Below, piece after piece: positions 43,686-44,724 of a stretch of 44,724 nucleotides of DNA (the first letter of the stretch is position 1; each line of letters starts with the position of its first letter). The notes below the pieces were generated by a model that was not told the origin of the DNA, did not search any database, and saw only the letters and a program-made list of their open reading frames with translations. Made by a program: the position numbers and the translations under genes. Source of the DNA: an uncultured Lachnospiraceae bacterium (GTDB lineage Bacteria; Bacillota; Clostridia; Lachnospirales; Lachnospiraceae); the NCBI GenBank assembly GCA_900539715.1, contig UQDA01000021.1, positions 1 through 44,724 of the forward strand, read 5' to 3'.

Positions 43686-44724
43686 ATGAAGCAGGAGCAG
43701 ACAAGGCAGGAAACGGATAAAAAGTGCCCGGGCTGCGGTGGAGTGATGGATTTTGACCCAAAGACGGGCGGGCTTTACTGCCCGTATTGCGGTCAGACGG
43801 AGCAGATAGGGCAGGCGGAGGCAGAAGAGCCTGCGCAGGAGTTGGATTTTGAGCAGGCTCTGGAAAAGGAAAGCTGCGAATGGGGGGCTGCAAAAAAGCT
43901 TGTGACCTGCAGCTCGTGCGGCGCTCAGACGATATACGATGAGCTTGAAATCGCAAATGAATGTCCGTATTGCGGTTCAAATCAGGTGATGGAGGAGAAG
44001 GGGGAAAAGACGCTGGCGCCCGGAGGCGTGGTCCCGTTTAAGCTTACGGCAAAGGAGGCGTCGGGCCGTTTTTCCTCATGGATAAAAAAGAAGCTGTTCT
44101 GTCCGCGCGCGGCAAAGCTCGGGGCAAAGCCGGACGCCTTTAAGGGCGTATATCTGCCATATTGGACATTTGATGCAGGCACGCGGAGCGATTATTCGGG
44201 GGAGTACGGGATAGACAGGAAGGTGCGGACACGGGATGGGGAGCGCACAGAGACCCGATGGTATCCTGTGCGCGGGACGCGCCGGGAAAAGATAGACGAC
44301 CAGGCGGTGCTCGCGTCATCCCGCTATGAACGGTCGCTGATGCGTAAGGTGGAGCCGTTTTTGACACGGGAAAACAGGATGTACCGCCCGGAATATATGG
44401 CGGGATTCGGGGCGGAGCGGTATTCGGTTTCTCTGGAAGAGGGATGGGAACAGGCAAAGACCGAGATAGAAAGACGGCTTTTTGCGGAAGCGGAGGAAGA
44501 GATACGTCAAAAGCGCGGCGCAGACCATGTGCGTATCCGGCATATGGATGTTTCTTATCGGGACGTAACGTTTAAATACCTGCTTTTGCCGGTGTGGCTT
44601 TCCAGCTATCGCTATCAGGGAAAGATATATCATTTCATGGTGAACGGGCAGAGCGGAAAGGCAGGGGGTGAAACACCGGTTTCTTACATGCGTGTGGCAG
44701 TAGCCGCCGTTTTTGTGGCAGGGG
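43686..44724 (+). CDS. TFIIB-type zinc-ribbon protein (YdjG-like), cut by the window end
   Basis: An open frame of 346 codons without a stop before the window ends. Two zinc ribbons lie at the N-terminus: C14-x2-C17...C32-x2-C35 and C75-x2-C78...C93-x2-C96. A region of about 230 residues follows with PFKLTAKEA, YLPYWTFDAG and KYLLLPVWLSSYRYQGK, typical of this family. A hydrophobic segment begins at the last residues (RVAVAAVFVAG), as expected for the membrane anchor. The GGGGGAGAG site precedes the ATG. The pairing with an SPFH protein resembles the B. subtilis ydjG-ydjI neighbourhood, a membrane-stress locus; same role here is inference. Confidence 0.84.
   Translation, partial: MKQEQTRQETDKKCPGCGGVMDFDPKTGGLYCPYCGQTEQIGQAEAEEPAQELDFEQALEKESCEWGAAKKLVTCSSCGAQTIYDELEIANECPYCGSNQVMEEKGEKTLAPGGVVPFKLTAKEASGRFSSWIKKKLFCPRAAKLGAKPDAFKGVYLPYWTFDAGTRSDYSGEYGIDRKVRTRDGERTETRWYPVRGTRREKIDDQAVLASSRYERSLMRKVEPFLTRENRMYRPEYMAGFGAERYSVSLEEGWEQAKTEIERRLFAEAEEEIRQKRGADHVRIRHMDVSYRDVTFKYLLLPVWLSSYRYQGKIYHFMVNGQSGKAGGETPVSYMRVAVAAVFVAG

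Noticed and set aside
43219..43980. 253-codon open frame on the minus strand
   Set aside because: It is antisense to the SPFH and zinc-ribbon genes, and its proline/serine/arginine-rich product reflects the GC-rich repeats of the coding strand.

Overview
The window reads as a chromosomal segment of a strictly anaerobic Firmicute of class Clostridia, most likely a gut Lachnospiraceae. This is inferred from strong AGGAGG-type ribosome sites, intrinsic terminators with U-tracts, a CIRCE/HrcA operator on clpB, a two-iron superoxide reductase, a DUF4317 relative, QueH, a single-chain PurL and a small alarmone synthetase. No phage, insertion sequence, CRISPR array or integrase was seen, and the genes look like ordinary core and accessory chromosome.

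Layout. 1-230: tRNA-Asp and tRNA-Leu with a terminator. 317-1963: a YitT-family membrane protein, then an ECF transporter S component behind a 5' leader that ends in a terminator hairpin (a possible unclassified riboswitch or attenuator). 2069-5293 (minus): a secreted protein made of four repeats, then a pgsA-cls pair for phosphatidylglycerol and cardiolipin synthesis. 5688-9453: a half-length DUF4317 protein, a GH42 beta-galactosidase and a DUF368 polyprenyl-phosphate transporter-like protein. 9538-14583: superoxide reductase, a Dabb protein, clpB under CIRCE control and a D-2-hydroxyacid dehydrogenase. 14587-16491 (minus): a YgiQ radical SAM protein.

16780-23998 is the main catabolic accessory block: an esterase with an AraC regulator, then a tight operon of three TIM-barrel isomerase/epimerase-like proteins alternating with two Gfo/Idh/MocA oxidoreductases and ending in a metallophosphodiesterase. 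This is the toolkit of oxidise-then-eliminate sugar or glycoside catabolism (3-oxo-glycoside type), but the substrate cannot be read from sequence. 24394-26152: a small alarmone synthetase and an aldo/keto reductase with a ferredoxin-like tail.

26382-32172 (minus): a membrane-anchored MerR regulator with a MerR-type 19-bp-spacer promoter, an MFS transporter, and a heterodimeric ABC exporter with one degenerate ATP site. 32351-36910: an AraC regulator overlapping a TRIC-type channel gene, a 59-aa protein abutting a zeta-toxin-like kinase (candidate toxin-antitoxin pair), a LURP-one-like protein, an alpha/beta hydrolase, a decayed P-loop kinase pseudogene and a methyltransferase. 37005-44724: purL, queH, a Crp/Fnr regulator behind two inverted FNR-type boxes, and an SPFH protein followed by a zinc-ribbon protein that runs off the end of the window.
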